Shown here piece by piece: positions 1 through 10,305 of a stretch of DNA of 64,000 nt. This DNA is from RPQJ01 sp963748985 (GTDB taxonomy: Bacteria; Pseudomonadota; Gammaproteobacteria; Steroidobacterales; Steroidobacteraceae). The position numbers and the translations under genes are program-made. How positions within the stretch are numbered: position 1 is the first letter of the stretch; each line of letters begins with the position of its first letter. The stretch covers positions 315,776 to 379,775 of the forward strand of contig CAVVKQ010000001.1 of NCBI GenBank assembly GCA_963748985.1, in the 5' to 3' direction. The notes beneath the pieces are model-generated. The model saw only the letters and a program-made list of their open reading frames with translations. It made no database searches and was not told the DNA's origin.

Positions 1-594
1 GCAGCCGGTCCCGGTTCCGCTCATCGGATCTGCCTCGCGCTCCTGTTCGGCATCCTGCTGTTCTTCCTGCTCGAAAAGTTTGTGCTCTGGCGTCACTGCC
101 ACGACGATCCCTGCGAGATGCACTCGCCGAGCCACGACGCGCGCGACCGGGCCTCAGCCAGCCTGATACTCGCAGGTGACACGTTCCATAACCTGCTGGA
201 TGGCGTACTCGTGGCGGCAGCGTTCATGACGAACCCGCAGCTCGGTATCGTCACGGCGCTTGCCGTGTTCGCCCACGAAATCCCGCAGGAAGTGGGCGAC
301 CTGGCAATCCTGCTGCAGGGTGGATTCAGCCGCGCCCGGGCGATGACCCTGAACCTGGTCTCGAGTCTCACGTCAGTGGTGGGTGGCGTCATTGCGTACT
401 ACGCGCTCAGTACAGCGATGGATGTCCTGCCCTACGCGCTGGCCCTGGCGGCATCGAGCTTCATCTACGTGGCCGTGGCCGATCTCATCCCCGGACTGCA
501 CCGCCGCGTGGATCTGCGCGCGAGCCTGGGCCAGGTGCTGTTCATCGCCATGGGGGTGGGGCTGGTGTACCTGACGCACCAGGGAATGCACTAG
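1..594 (+). CDS. ZIP family divalent metal transporter, C-terminal part
   Basis: The reading frame is open from base 1, so the gene begins outside the window and only about the last 197 residues are present. The fragment has a hydrophobic helix (LLFGILLFFLLEK), a short His/Asp/Cys-rich cytosolic loop, and then two signatures of ZIP transporters: GDTFHNLLDG in one membrane helix and HEIPQEVGD in the next. In the family these His/Asn/Asp/Glu residues line the metal site. Further hydrophobic segments follow up to the stop. The likely role is uptake or release of zinc, iron or a similar divalent metal across the inner membrane. The metal cannot be told from sequence. A G-rich inverted repeat begins immediately after the stop codon. 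Confidence 0.88.
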   Translation, partial: AAGPGSAHRICLALLFGILLFFLLEKFVLWRHCHDDPCEMHSPSHDARDRASASLILAGDTFHNLLDGVLVAAAFMTNPQLGIVTALAVFAHEIPQEVGDLAILLQGGFSRARAMTLNLVSSLTSVVGGVIAYYALSTAMDVLPYALALAASSFIYVAVADLIPGLHRRVDLRASLGQVLFIAMGVGLVYLTHQGMH

Positions 595-597
595 GAA

Positions 598-786
598 GGG
601 GTTAGGGGATAGGGGTTAGGGGATAGGGCAAAGGGGTTAGGGGATAGGGGTTAGGGGATAGTCGGAGGTACAGCTGAGACTGCGATATCAACGTAAGTAG
701 ATGACCGTTCATGGGTTTTGGTCGCAGCTGTAATCCTTCCGAAGGGCGTTCCGACTAACCCCTATCCCCTATCCCCTAACCCCTTT
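598..786. repeat. Long imperfect inverted repeat of GGGGTTA/GGGGATA units
   Basis: Positions 598-660 are tandem units of GGGGTTA and GGGGATA. The segment 630-666 recurs in inverted orientation at 750-786, with two mismatches over about 37 nt. Within the loop, short complementary blocks (tacagctg near 669 and cagctgta near 725) could extend the stem. The plus strand of the left arm also meets the G4-N3-G4 pattern of a G-quadruplex. A short related C-rich piece lies near 8902. The repeat sits between the ZIP gene and clpB, so it could be a transcription barrier, a REP/MITE-like element, or both. No transposase is nearby. Confidence 0.75.
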
Positions 787-843
787 TATATCGCGGCTCC
801 GGCCCCACTTCTGGGCGCATACCGTCCCACGGACAGAGCCCCC

Positions 844-3432
<2,589 letters not shown>

Positions 3433-3484
3433 TCCCCGGCCGTTTCGACTACCCTAGGCCACGTTGCACGCCGCCGGACCGACC

Positions 3485-3910
3485 ATGCCGATCTACGAAT
3501 ACCAGTGCCAGAAGTGCCACCACCACCTCGAGGCGCTGCAGAAGTTCTCCGACAAGCCGCTCCGGGAATGCCCCGAATGCGGCAAGCACTCGCTGCTGCG
3601 CCTGATGTCGGCGCCAATGTTCCGACTCGCGGGCAGCGGCTGGTACGAGACCGATTTCAAGTCGGACAAGGAGAACAAGCGCAACCTGGCCGGCAAGGAC
3701 GATGGCCCGCCAGCCGAGAGTTCGACGCCCGCGGCCCCAGCCGACAAGGCTGACAAAGTCGCCACGGTCGACGCGAAGGTCGATTCGAAGGCCGAACCTG
3801 CAGCGCCGAAGCAGAGCACGGCGGCAAGGAAGCCAGCGACGAAACCTGTCGCCCGAGCCAAACCGGGCGCAAGAAAAGCCGCGCCGAAAAAAGTCGCCCG
3901 CAAGCGCTGA
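3485..3910 (+). CDS. FmdB family zinc-ribbon protein
   Basis: This is a 141-residue protein. Its N-terminus MPIYEYQC with two CxxC pairs (CQKC and CPEC) is the FmdB-type zinc ribbon, a putative regulatory or metal-binding domain. After about residue 75 it becomes a low-complexity Ala/Lys/Pro tail, ending in a strongly basic segment that might bind nucleic acid. The ATG at 3485 gives the family-standard MPIYEY start. It is followed at once by a DUF502 membrane protein and aspS, an arrangement seen in many proteobacteria. The biochemical function is unknown. Confidence 0.9.
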   Translation: MPIYEYQCQKCHHHLEALQKFSDKPLRECPECGKHSLLRLMSAPMFRLAGSGWYETDFKSDKENKRNLAGKDDGPPAESSTPAAPADKADKVATVDAKVDSKAEPAAPKQSTAARKPATKPVARAKPGARKAAPKKVARKR

Positions 3911-3947
3911 ATCGCGCGGGGAGGTGGCCCGCGCCGGAGTGAACCGA

Positions 3948-4658
3948 GTGGCTGATCCGACATCGACCGAAGACGAAGGCGCGGACAACGGCAAGGGCCG
4001 CCGCAACTTTGCGCGCCGATTGCGCAATCACCTGATCGCGGGTCTCCTGATCTGGGTTCCCGTCATGGTGACCGTCTGGGTCATCCGCTTCCTGTCGCGC
4101 ATCCTCGACCAGTCGCTCGTGCTGTTGCCGCCGCCATGGCGGCCCGAGGCGCTGGTTGGCCAGTACGTTCCCGGTGTCGGCATCATCCTGTCGTTCATCC
4201 TGCTGGTCACCACAGGCGTCGTGGTCCGCAACCTTTTTGGCGGGCGGATCGTCGCGGGTTTTGAGGACCTGGTGCGGCGCATCCCCGTGATCGGCTCCGT
4301 CTACGGTGGCGCCAAGACCTTCAGCGAGACTGTGCTCACTGACAAGGGCAAGTCGTTCAAGCAGGTCGTCATGGTCGAGTTTCCGCGCAAGGGCATCTTC
4401 AGCGTGGGTTTCATCACTTCCGAGGAACTCGAAGAAGTCCAGGCCAAGACGGAGCAGGACGTGGTCTGCGTCTTCGTGCCGACGACGCCGAATCCGACCA
4501 CGGGATTCATCGTCCTTGTGCCCCGCGATGAGGTCGTTCGCCTCGACATGACCGTGGACGACGCATTCAAGATGTTGCTGACGCTCGGTGTCGTCGTGCC
4601 CAAGTGGCAAAACAAGCCCGTCGCGGCTGATCTTGCGCTGCAACAACCCTCTCCGTAA
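3948..4658 (+). CDS. DUF502 family inner membrane protein
   Basis: This is a protein of about 236 residues with two hydrophobic helices near the N-terminus (LIAGLLIWVPVMVTVWVI and a second around VGIILSFILLVTTGVVV), followed by a soluble C-terminal domain. The conserved DUF502 features GGRIV, IPVIGSVYGGAK and NPTTGF are all visible. The GTG at 3948 (VADPTS) is preceded by GGAG at a usable distance. GTG codons at 3924 and 3939 are alternatives. No function is established for the family. The gene lies in the FmdB-DUF502-aspS row and is probably co-transcribed with it. Confidence 0.87.
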   Translation: MADPTSTEDEGADNGKGRRNFARRLRNHLIAGLLIWVPVMVTVWVIRFLSRILDQSLVLLPPPWRPEALVGQYVPGVGIILSFILLVTTGVVVRNLFGGRIVAGFEDLVRRIPVIGSVYGGAKTFSETVLTDKGKSFKQVVMVEFPRKGIFSVGFITSEELEEVQAKTEQDVVCVFVPTTPNPTTGFIVLVPRDEVVRLDMTVDDAFKMLLTLGVVVPKWQNKPVAADLALQQPSP

Positions 4659-4728
4659 CATCCTCAGGTTGAGCGCAGAGGACTGGCCCGGGCCGGTCCC
4701 CGCACCCCCATTTGACGGGATTTCCCCC

Positions 4729-6500
4729 ATGTCCATGCGCACACATTACTGCGGCGACGTCAACGATCGCCTCGTCGGATCCACGGTCGAGGTGGCCGGC
4801 TGGGTTCACCGTCGTCGCGACCATGGCGGCGTCATTTTTGTCGACCTGCGTGACCGCGACGGCCTGCTGCAGGTCGTCTTCGACCCGGATGCCGCCGAAG
4901 TCTTTGCCGAGGCCGAGCGTCTGCGTGGCGAGTGGGTGATCAAGGTGACCGGCACGGTGCGGCCGCGTCCCGCCGGCACGGCCAACGCGAACCTGGCCTC
5001 GGGCCAGGTCGAACTGCTTGCGCGCGGCATCGAAGTGCTGAACCGTTCCGAGCCGATCCCGTTCCAGCTCGACGAAGAAGTGAAGGAAGAGACGCGGCTC
5101 AAGTACCGCTACATCGACCTGCGCCGCGACGTGATGCAGAAGCGCCTGCGCCAGCGTCACGCGATCACGCGCTCGATGCGCGAGTACCTCGACGGCAACG
5201 GCTTCATCGACGTCGAGACGCCGATGCTGACCAAGGCGACGCCGGAAGGCGCGCGCGACTACCTCGTGCCGAGCCGCACGCAACCGGGCAAGTTCTTCGC
5301 GTTGCCGCAGTCGCCGCAGATCTTCAAGCAATTGCTGATGATGTCGGGGTTCGACCGCTACTACCAGATCGTGCGTTGCTTCCGCGACGAAGACCTGCGC
5401 GCCGACCGCCAGCCCGAATTCACGCAGCTCGACATCGAGACGTCGTTCCTGACGCGCGACGAGATCATGGCCCTGATGGAGAGCCTGGTCCGCAAGATCT
5501 TCAAGGACGTGCTCGGCCAGTCGCTGCCCGAACCGTTCCCGCGCATGACGTACGCGGAGGCGATGCGGCGTTACGCATCCGACAAGCCGGACCTGCGCAT
5601 CCCGCTGGAACTCGTCGACGTCGCCGACCTGGTCAAGGACTGCGAGTTCAAGGTGTTCTCCGGCCCGGCCGCGGACCCGGACGGCCGCGTCGCTGCGCTG
5701 CGCGTGCCGCAGGGCGGCGAGAAGCTGTCGCGCAAACAGATCGACGACTACGCCGCGTTTGTCGCGCGCTACGGCGCGAAGGGCCTTGCGTACGTGAAGG
5801 TCAACGACGCGGCGAAAGGCCGCGAAGGCCTGCAGTCGCCGATCCTCAAGTTCCTGTCGGACACTGCGGTGGCGGGCCTCATGCAGCGCACGGGCGCGCA
5901 ATCGGGCGACCTGGTTTTCTTCGGTGCGGACAAGGCGAGGGTCGTCAACGACGCGCTCGGCGCGTTGCGCATCAAGGTCGGCCAGGACCTCGGCCTGGCA
6001 GCCGCAGGCTGGGCGCCGCTCTGGGTCATCGACTTCCCGATGTTCGAGTGGGATCCCGACTCAAAGCGCTGGGCAGCAATGCATCACCCGTTCACGTCGC
6101 CGGTCAGTGACGACGCGGCAGCGCTCAAGGCCAGTCCGGGCCAGGCGCTTGGCGCGTGCGTACGACATGGTGCTGAACGGCTCCGAGATCGGCGGCGGCT
6201 CGGTGCGTATCCATCGCAATGATATGCAGTCGACCGTGTTCGAGATGCTCGGCATCGGCGCGGAGGAGGCCGAGAAGAAGTTCGGCTTCCTGCTCGACGC
6301 GCTCAAGTACGGCGCGCCTCCACATGGCGGGATCGCGTTCGGCCTCGACCGGCTCGCGATGCTGATGGCCGGCGCCGACTCGATCCGTGACGTCATCGCC
6401 TTCCCGAAGACGCAGACCGCCACCTGCCCGCTGACCGACGCGCCGACCGAGGTCTCGGAGCAGCAGCTGCGCGACCTGCACATTCGCGTCAAGCTGCCTC
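4729..6500 (+). CDS. aspS: Aspartyl-tRNA synthetase (one frameshift near 6151)
   Basis: This is a class II aminoacyl-tRNA synthetase that charges tRNA-Asp (bacterial type). The OB-fold anticodon-binding domain is at about 1-110, class II motif 1 lies around FIDVETPMLTKATPEG, motif 2 contains RCFRDEDLRADRQPEF, the bacterial GAD insertion follows, and motif 3 is GIAFGLDRLAM. Two overlapping frames are needed. Near 6151 one extra G (cttggcgcg) breaks the reading. Removing it restores the conserved run into ARAYDMVLNGSEIGGGS. Because the gene is essential, a sequence error is the likelier explanation. The homologous C-terminus ends at IRVKLP. Just there a palindrome starts at 6501, and the frame stays open to 6889 without a native stop. 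Confidence 0.9.
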
Positions 6501-6589
6501 GAGAAATAGGGGACATTCACCTATTTCCAGACGCAGTGCTGGTGGTGCATGGACGGTTGCCGGAAATAGGTGAATGTCCCCTATTTCTC
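6501..6589. repeat. Palindromic element, perfect 28-bp arms
   Basis: The arms at 6501-6528 and 6562-6589 are exact reverse complements (core AAATAGGGGACATTCACC) around a 33-nt loop. The element covers the last native codons of aspS and supplies the ATG and first codons of the next gene. The shape suggests a REP or MITE-type insertion, possibly of the kind moved by an IS200-like/RAYT transposase. That link is inference, because no transposase gene is in the window. The hairpin could also act as a transcript end or stability element. Confidence 0.8.
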
Positions 6590-7263
6590 AGCGCGAACCG
6601 GTCATCCTCGTTCACGGCCTGTGGATGTCCGGGCTGGAGTTCGGGGTGCTGCGCCAGCGCCTGCAGACGCGGCACAGTTTCGACGTGCACGTGTTCTCGT
6701 ACCCGTCCATGCACGGACAGGTCGACGAGATCGTGGCCGAGCTCACTGCATTCGCACATGAACGCGCGGCCAGCACGGGTCGCGTTCACCTCGTGGGTCA
6801 CAGCCTCGGCGGCGCGATCGTGTATCGCGCGCTGGAGCAGGGCATGCGTGACCTGCCCGGCAATGCCGTGCTGCTCGGCTCACCCTTGAACGGCAGCCGC
6901 GCGGCGAGCGGCGTGGGGCGTATCTCCATGCTGCGGCCGCTGATCGGCCCTCACGCATTCCACGAACTGGCGGAACCCTGCGGTCGATGCTGGCCGGCTG
7001 ATTGCGGGCGCGCGCTCGGCGCCATCGCCGGTACTCGTCCGCTGGGCACCGGACAGTTCTTCGCGCACTTCGACGAAGCAAACGACGGCACCGTCGCGGT
7101 GAGTGAGACCGTGATCCCCGGTCTCAACGACCACGTTGCGTTGCCGCACAGTCACGTCGGCATGCTGTTTGCGAACGACGTTGCCGAGCAGGTCGGATAT
7201 TTCCTGCGGCATGGGCGCTTCGCGAACGAGACTGGAAAGCGAACCCGGGCGGACGGCAGGTGA
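6574..7263 (+). CDS. Alpha/beta-fold hydrolase (lipase/PGAP1-like)
   Basis: This is a 229-residue protein. VILVHGLWMSG near the start is the oxyanion-hole strand-loop. GHSLGG near residue 75 is the nucleophile elbow with the catalytic Ser. NDGTVAV and SHVGML near the C-terminus supply plausible Asp and His of the triad. No signal peptide is visible, so it is probably cytoplasmic. The substrate is unknown but is expected to be an ester. The ATG at 6574 lies inside the right arm of the palindrome, so the original start may have been replaced by the insertion. The segment around CGRCWPADCG reads oddly for the family and may hide compensating indels. Confidence 0.78.
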   Translation: MSPISQREPVILVHGLWMSGLEFGVLRQRLQTRHSFDVHVFSYPSMHGQVDEIVAELTAFAHERAASTGRVHLVGHSLGGAIVYRALEQGMRDLPGNAVLLGSPLNGSRAASGVGRISMLRPLIGPHAFHELAEPCGRCWPADCGRALGAIAGTRPLGTGQFFAHFDEANDGTVAVSETVIPGLNDHVALPHSHVGMLFANDVAEQVGYFLRHGRFANETGKRTRADGR

Positions 7264-7438
7264 AGGTGTGTCCGGGCGCCCGCGGTTTTTCGCCTGATTC
7301 CGAGAAATCGCACGACGTTATCAACGTCGACGAGGCTACATTGCATGACACGCAGCGCTTGTGTCGTGCCAGTTGCCGGAAGCGGACGGTCAAAGGGGAA
7401 AATCGACCCACAGCAGAAGTTTGTCGCGCTACAAAGAC
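7264..7438. other. Gap between hydrolase gene and attC, no gene seen
   Basis: No convincing gene is visible on either strand. A short perfect hairpin, CGACGTT-atc-AACGTCG, lies at about 7313-7329. The remaining space to the CPBP gene (7499-7612) is the 3' untranslated part of the cassette. Confidence 0.5.
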
Positions 7439-7498
7439 GCTCAACGTCTAAGTTAAGCCGAGCCGCGAAGCGGCTTCGGCTTGAATGAACTGTTAGGC
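7439..7498 (-). repeat. attC recombination site of an integron cassette
   Basis: Read on the minus strand, the 60 bp begin with GCCTAAC (consensus RYYYAAC) and end with GTTGAGC (consensus GTTRRRY). Between them are paired inner boxes TCAAGCCGA and CGGCTTAA around a short hairpin, which is the layout of class 1-type attC sites. The 7-mer GTTAGGC just upstream of the CPBP gene (8604-8610, minus strand) is the exact complement of the outer GCCTAAC. That is what a closed circular cassette would give. The site therefore marks the 3' end of a cassette of about 1.17 kb containing the CPBP gene. Confidence 0.82.
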
Positions 7499-7612
7499 CC
7501 GCACCGGCAGGGCGAGTGACGGACGCGACCAAAGGATCAGCCTGAAGGTGCGCTTAGCTGCCAACGGCTTCGTCAACATCGCGCCGCATACCGAAGCCGT
7601 GCGCCTGCCGGT

Positions 7613-8599
7613 CTAGGTCGCCGGCACGAGGAAGACCCCACGCCGCCGTGCCGCGCGCAGCAGCAGCGCAACCGCGACCGTGGTCGACACGATCACCAGC
7701 AGCGAACTTTCCGGACCGAACATGCCCCCGGTCAGCCAGTCGGGCCCGGCATAGCGGCTTTCGAACGGCGCCAGCGCGCGCCAGTCCTCGATGCCGGAAA
7801 GCGGCACGCCGCTGAGCAGTATGGTGAAGTTCCATGCCGCGTGATTGGCAGCCACCACCCACAGGTTGCGCGCCAGGACGAACAGTCCGCCCCACAGCAG
7901 GCCCAGCAAGGTCACCGACACCAGCATCGCCACCACATCGCCAGTCCTGCCCTGGGGGACGTTTTCCAAGTGCCCCGCGGCGAATACCAACGCCTGTGCC
8001 GCCAGCGCAATGCTCGTTCCCAAGGCCCGCTCCAGCAGCCGGAACAGTAGGCAGCGGTAGACCAGTTCCTCTAGGATGGCCGCGATGCCGATGAGGGCCG
8101 CCACGCTCCACAGCGCCGGCGAGACGCCACGGAACAGCACCATTTCGTAGGCGCCGAGCGCGAACAGCACGGCGATCGGCAACGCTACCAGGACGGTGCC
8201 GCTTGCGCCGCCAAGCATCAGGTGAACCGGCCGCAGCCGCAGCTCGGTCGCCTCGCGTCTTTCATGCCAATGCACGTAAGCCCAGTAGCCCGCCATTGCC
8301 GACAGGAGGATGCCGGCGCGCCTGAACGCACTGAGCAATTCGGGCCCAGGTTGGAACACCGCGTCGATCAGCGGCAGCAGGCCCTGCCGAAAGGCCAGCA
8401 CCGAGCCTAGGACCGCCGCACCACCCAGCAGCAGCGAGCCCAGCGTCCGGCCGGCGACGCGCATGCGCTGCCGTGCGATGCCTCCCGGTGCCACCGAAGG
8501 AGTGCGACTCGGGTCAAGGCGCTCAGAAGACATGGCATCTTCGCTGGATCGGGGCGCTTCGGAGTGGAGAGAACCTACAACTGGATCATGATCTTTCAT
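7613..8599 (-). CDS. CPBP family intramembrane glutamic endopeptidase, cassette-borne
   Basis: This is a 328-residue membrane protein with about eight hydrophobic segments. It carries the family's catalytic motifs: EELVYR (EExxxR), FAAGH, and NHAAWNF. In the family (CAAX prenyl protease 2/bacteriocin-processing, Abi) these residues form an intramembrane active site. The substrate is unknown. Bacterial relatives are linked to bacteriocin self-immunity or processing. The start codon lies six bases past the GTTAGGC cassette edge, and an attC lies beyond the stop, so the gene appears to be a single integron cassette. No integrase gene is in the window, so promoter supply and mobility are unclear. 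An internal ATG (MSSERLD) is an alternative start. Confidence 0.85.
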   Translation of the reverse strand: MKDHDPVVGSLHSEAPRSSEDAMSSERLDPSRTPSVAPGGIARQRMRVAGRTLGSLLLGGAAVLGSVLAFRQGLLPLIDAVFQPGPELLSAFRRAGILLSAMAGYWAYVHWHERREATELRLRPVHLMLGGASGTVLVALPIAVLFALGAYEMVLFRGVSPALWSVAALIGIAAILEELVYRCLLFRLLERALGTSIALAAQALVFAAGHLENVPQGRTGDVVAMLVSVTLLGLLWGGLFVLARNLWVVAANHAAWNFTILLSGVPLSGIEDWRALAPFESRYAGPDWLTGGMFGPESSLLVIVSTTVAVALLLRAARRRGVFLVPAT

Positions 8600-8610
8600 G
8601 TCGGCCTAAC

Positions 8611-8790
8611 GCGATCTGAAAGAGCGGCGGCTCGACTGTTCATGGCGGCGAAACACCATTGCGTCTCTCGCGTGCGGCCGTGGAAATCGGACGGGATGAG
8701 CTTGCCCGCCTTCTGAGCGATGTAGAGCCCAACGGCCGCGGATTCGGCGACGATGATCCTTGGCTGCGCAAGCTCCACGCGGACCGCCCA
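8611..8790 (-). pseudogene. Glutathione S-transferase fragment
   Basis: About 55 codons resemble the N-terminal thioredoxin-like domain and linker of a GST. ESAAVGLYIAQKAGKLIP is the usual glutathione-site Glu-Ser segment, followed by QWCFAAMNS. A single-base shift then leads into EPPLFQI. The similarity stops exactly at the cassette boundary (8610), and no matching C-terminal half was seen beyond the attC. The upstream part is also unclear. It is most likely a truncated remnant. Confidence 0.6.
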
Positions 8791-8918
8791 ACAATATCAG
8801 CGCGGTGGACCACCTGTCTCACACGCGTCCGCGTTCCGGTCGTCTGCTTGTGGCCGCTTGAGCCTACGCGAATGTCCGCTTCGTACCACGGTTCCGACCA
8901 ACCCCTAACCCCGTCCGC

Positions 8919-10305
8919 CTATTTCGCGGGCGTCCAGCCGCCACCGAGCGCGCGGTACAGGTCGACGTACCCGACCACGCGCGTGACTTGCGACTGCGCG
9001 AGTTCGATTTCCGCCGAGAACAGCTGCCGCTCGGCATCAAGCACCTCGAGGTAGCTCACGACACCGGCCTTGTAGCGCCTCTTCTGCAGGTCGAGCAGCC
9101 GCAGCGCCGCATCGCGCCGGATGATCGTCTCGGAAATGATCCCGCGCGTCTTGTCCGTGACGACGAGCGCGTCGGCCGTCTCGCGGTATGCCTGCAGCAC
9201 GCCGCGGCGGTAGGACAGCTCGGACTGCTTCAACTGGGCCTGTCGACACTTCGACGGTGCCAGTGCCGTAACCGGACTGGTAGAGCGGCATGTTGACGAA
9301 GGGCCCGATCGAGAACAGCTCCTGCGCCGGGTCGTTGCCGTTCAGCAGGTTGCCGAGGTCCGGGCTGATCACGCCGAAGAACGACGTCAAGCCGAGCGAC
9401 AGGTACGGGAACCTGCTGGCTTCGGCGACGCCGACGTTCGCCGTCGCTGCGTGCAGCTCGTTCTCGAGCTGGCGCAGGTCGGGACGACGCGCAAGCAGTT
9501 GTGCCGGCAGGCCGACCGGAATGTCGTCGGGGATCATGAATGCAAACGGCTGGCTGGTGCGTGCCACCGGGCCCGGATCCGCGCCCAACAGCAGGCGCAG
9601 CAGGTTCTCGGTCTGCACGCGCGTGAGCTCCGCCTGCGGCAGCTGCGAGCGCGTCGCTGCGAGCTGCGACAGCGCCTGCATCTCTTCGGTCGCTGAGGCC
9701 ACGCCGTTGCGCTTCAGCGAACGCACGAGCTCGAGCGACGCGGCCTGGCTTTCGATCGTGCGCTGGATGATCGCGATTTCCTCGTCGATCTCGCGCAGGC
9801 GGAACCACGTCGTCGCCACGTCGGCCACGAGCGCATTGATCACGCCACGCTGGAAGTCCTCGGTCGCGAGCAACTGGGCACGAGCGGCTTCGCTCGCACG
9901 CCGCAGGCGCCCGAACAGGTCGATCTCCCAGTTGAGCGTCAGGCCGAGCGAGTAGCTGCTGTCGTCCGGCGCGCCTGGCGACGGCGACGTATTGCCACCG
10001 AGGCTCAGGTTGGGACCGAGGTAGCTGCGGGCGACGCGCGCGCGGCCACGGAATTCCTCGACCCGCGCCGCCGCGATCTTCAGGTCGAGATTGTTCTCGA
10101 GCGCGACCTGGATGATCTGCTGCAGTTCGGGATCGTTGAACACCTCGGCCCAGTGCTGGTCGGCAAAGGACGTCGCCTCCTGGGGCGAAAGCACGCCGCG
10201 GAACTCGACGGGCGCGGGCAGCTCCGGCCGCTCATAGTCGGGGCCGATCGCGCACCCCGTCAGCGCGACGAGCACACCAGTAGCAACCAGGTGGCGCGCG
10301 CTCAC
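8919..10305 (-). CDS. RND efflux outer-membrane factor (OprM/NodT type), one frameshift
   Basis: This is the outer-membrane channel of a tripartite pump. The signal peptide ends in lipobox LTGC, then CAIGPDYERP, typical of the OprM/NodT lipoprotein family. The two TolC-like repeats follow as long helical segments, ending with GYVDLYRALGGGW. A one-base insertion near 9239 (a run of G/C) splits the frame. Removing it restores TVEVSTAQLKQSELSYRRG. The GTG start at 10305 overlaps the stop of the RND gene (GTGA), so translation is coupled. Whether the break is real or a consensus error cannot be decided here, but all three genes of the operon show the same type of lesion. Confidence 0.85.

Noticed and set aside
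4567..5901. Minus-strand frame of 444 codons opposite aspS
   Set aside because: Shadow frame caused by codon bias in aspS.
7152..7532. Open minus-strand frame of 126 codons overlapping the attC and hydrolase end
   Set aside because: Composition is unlike a protein, it overlaps a supported gene antisense and crosses the attC hairpin. No family-like motif.
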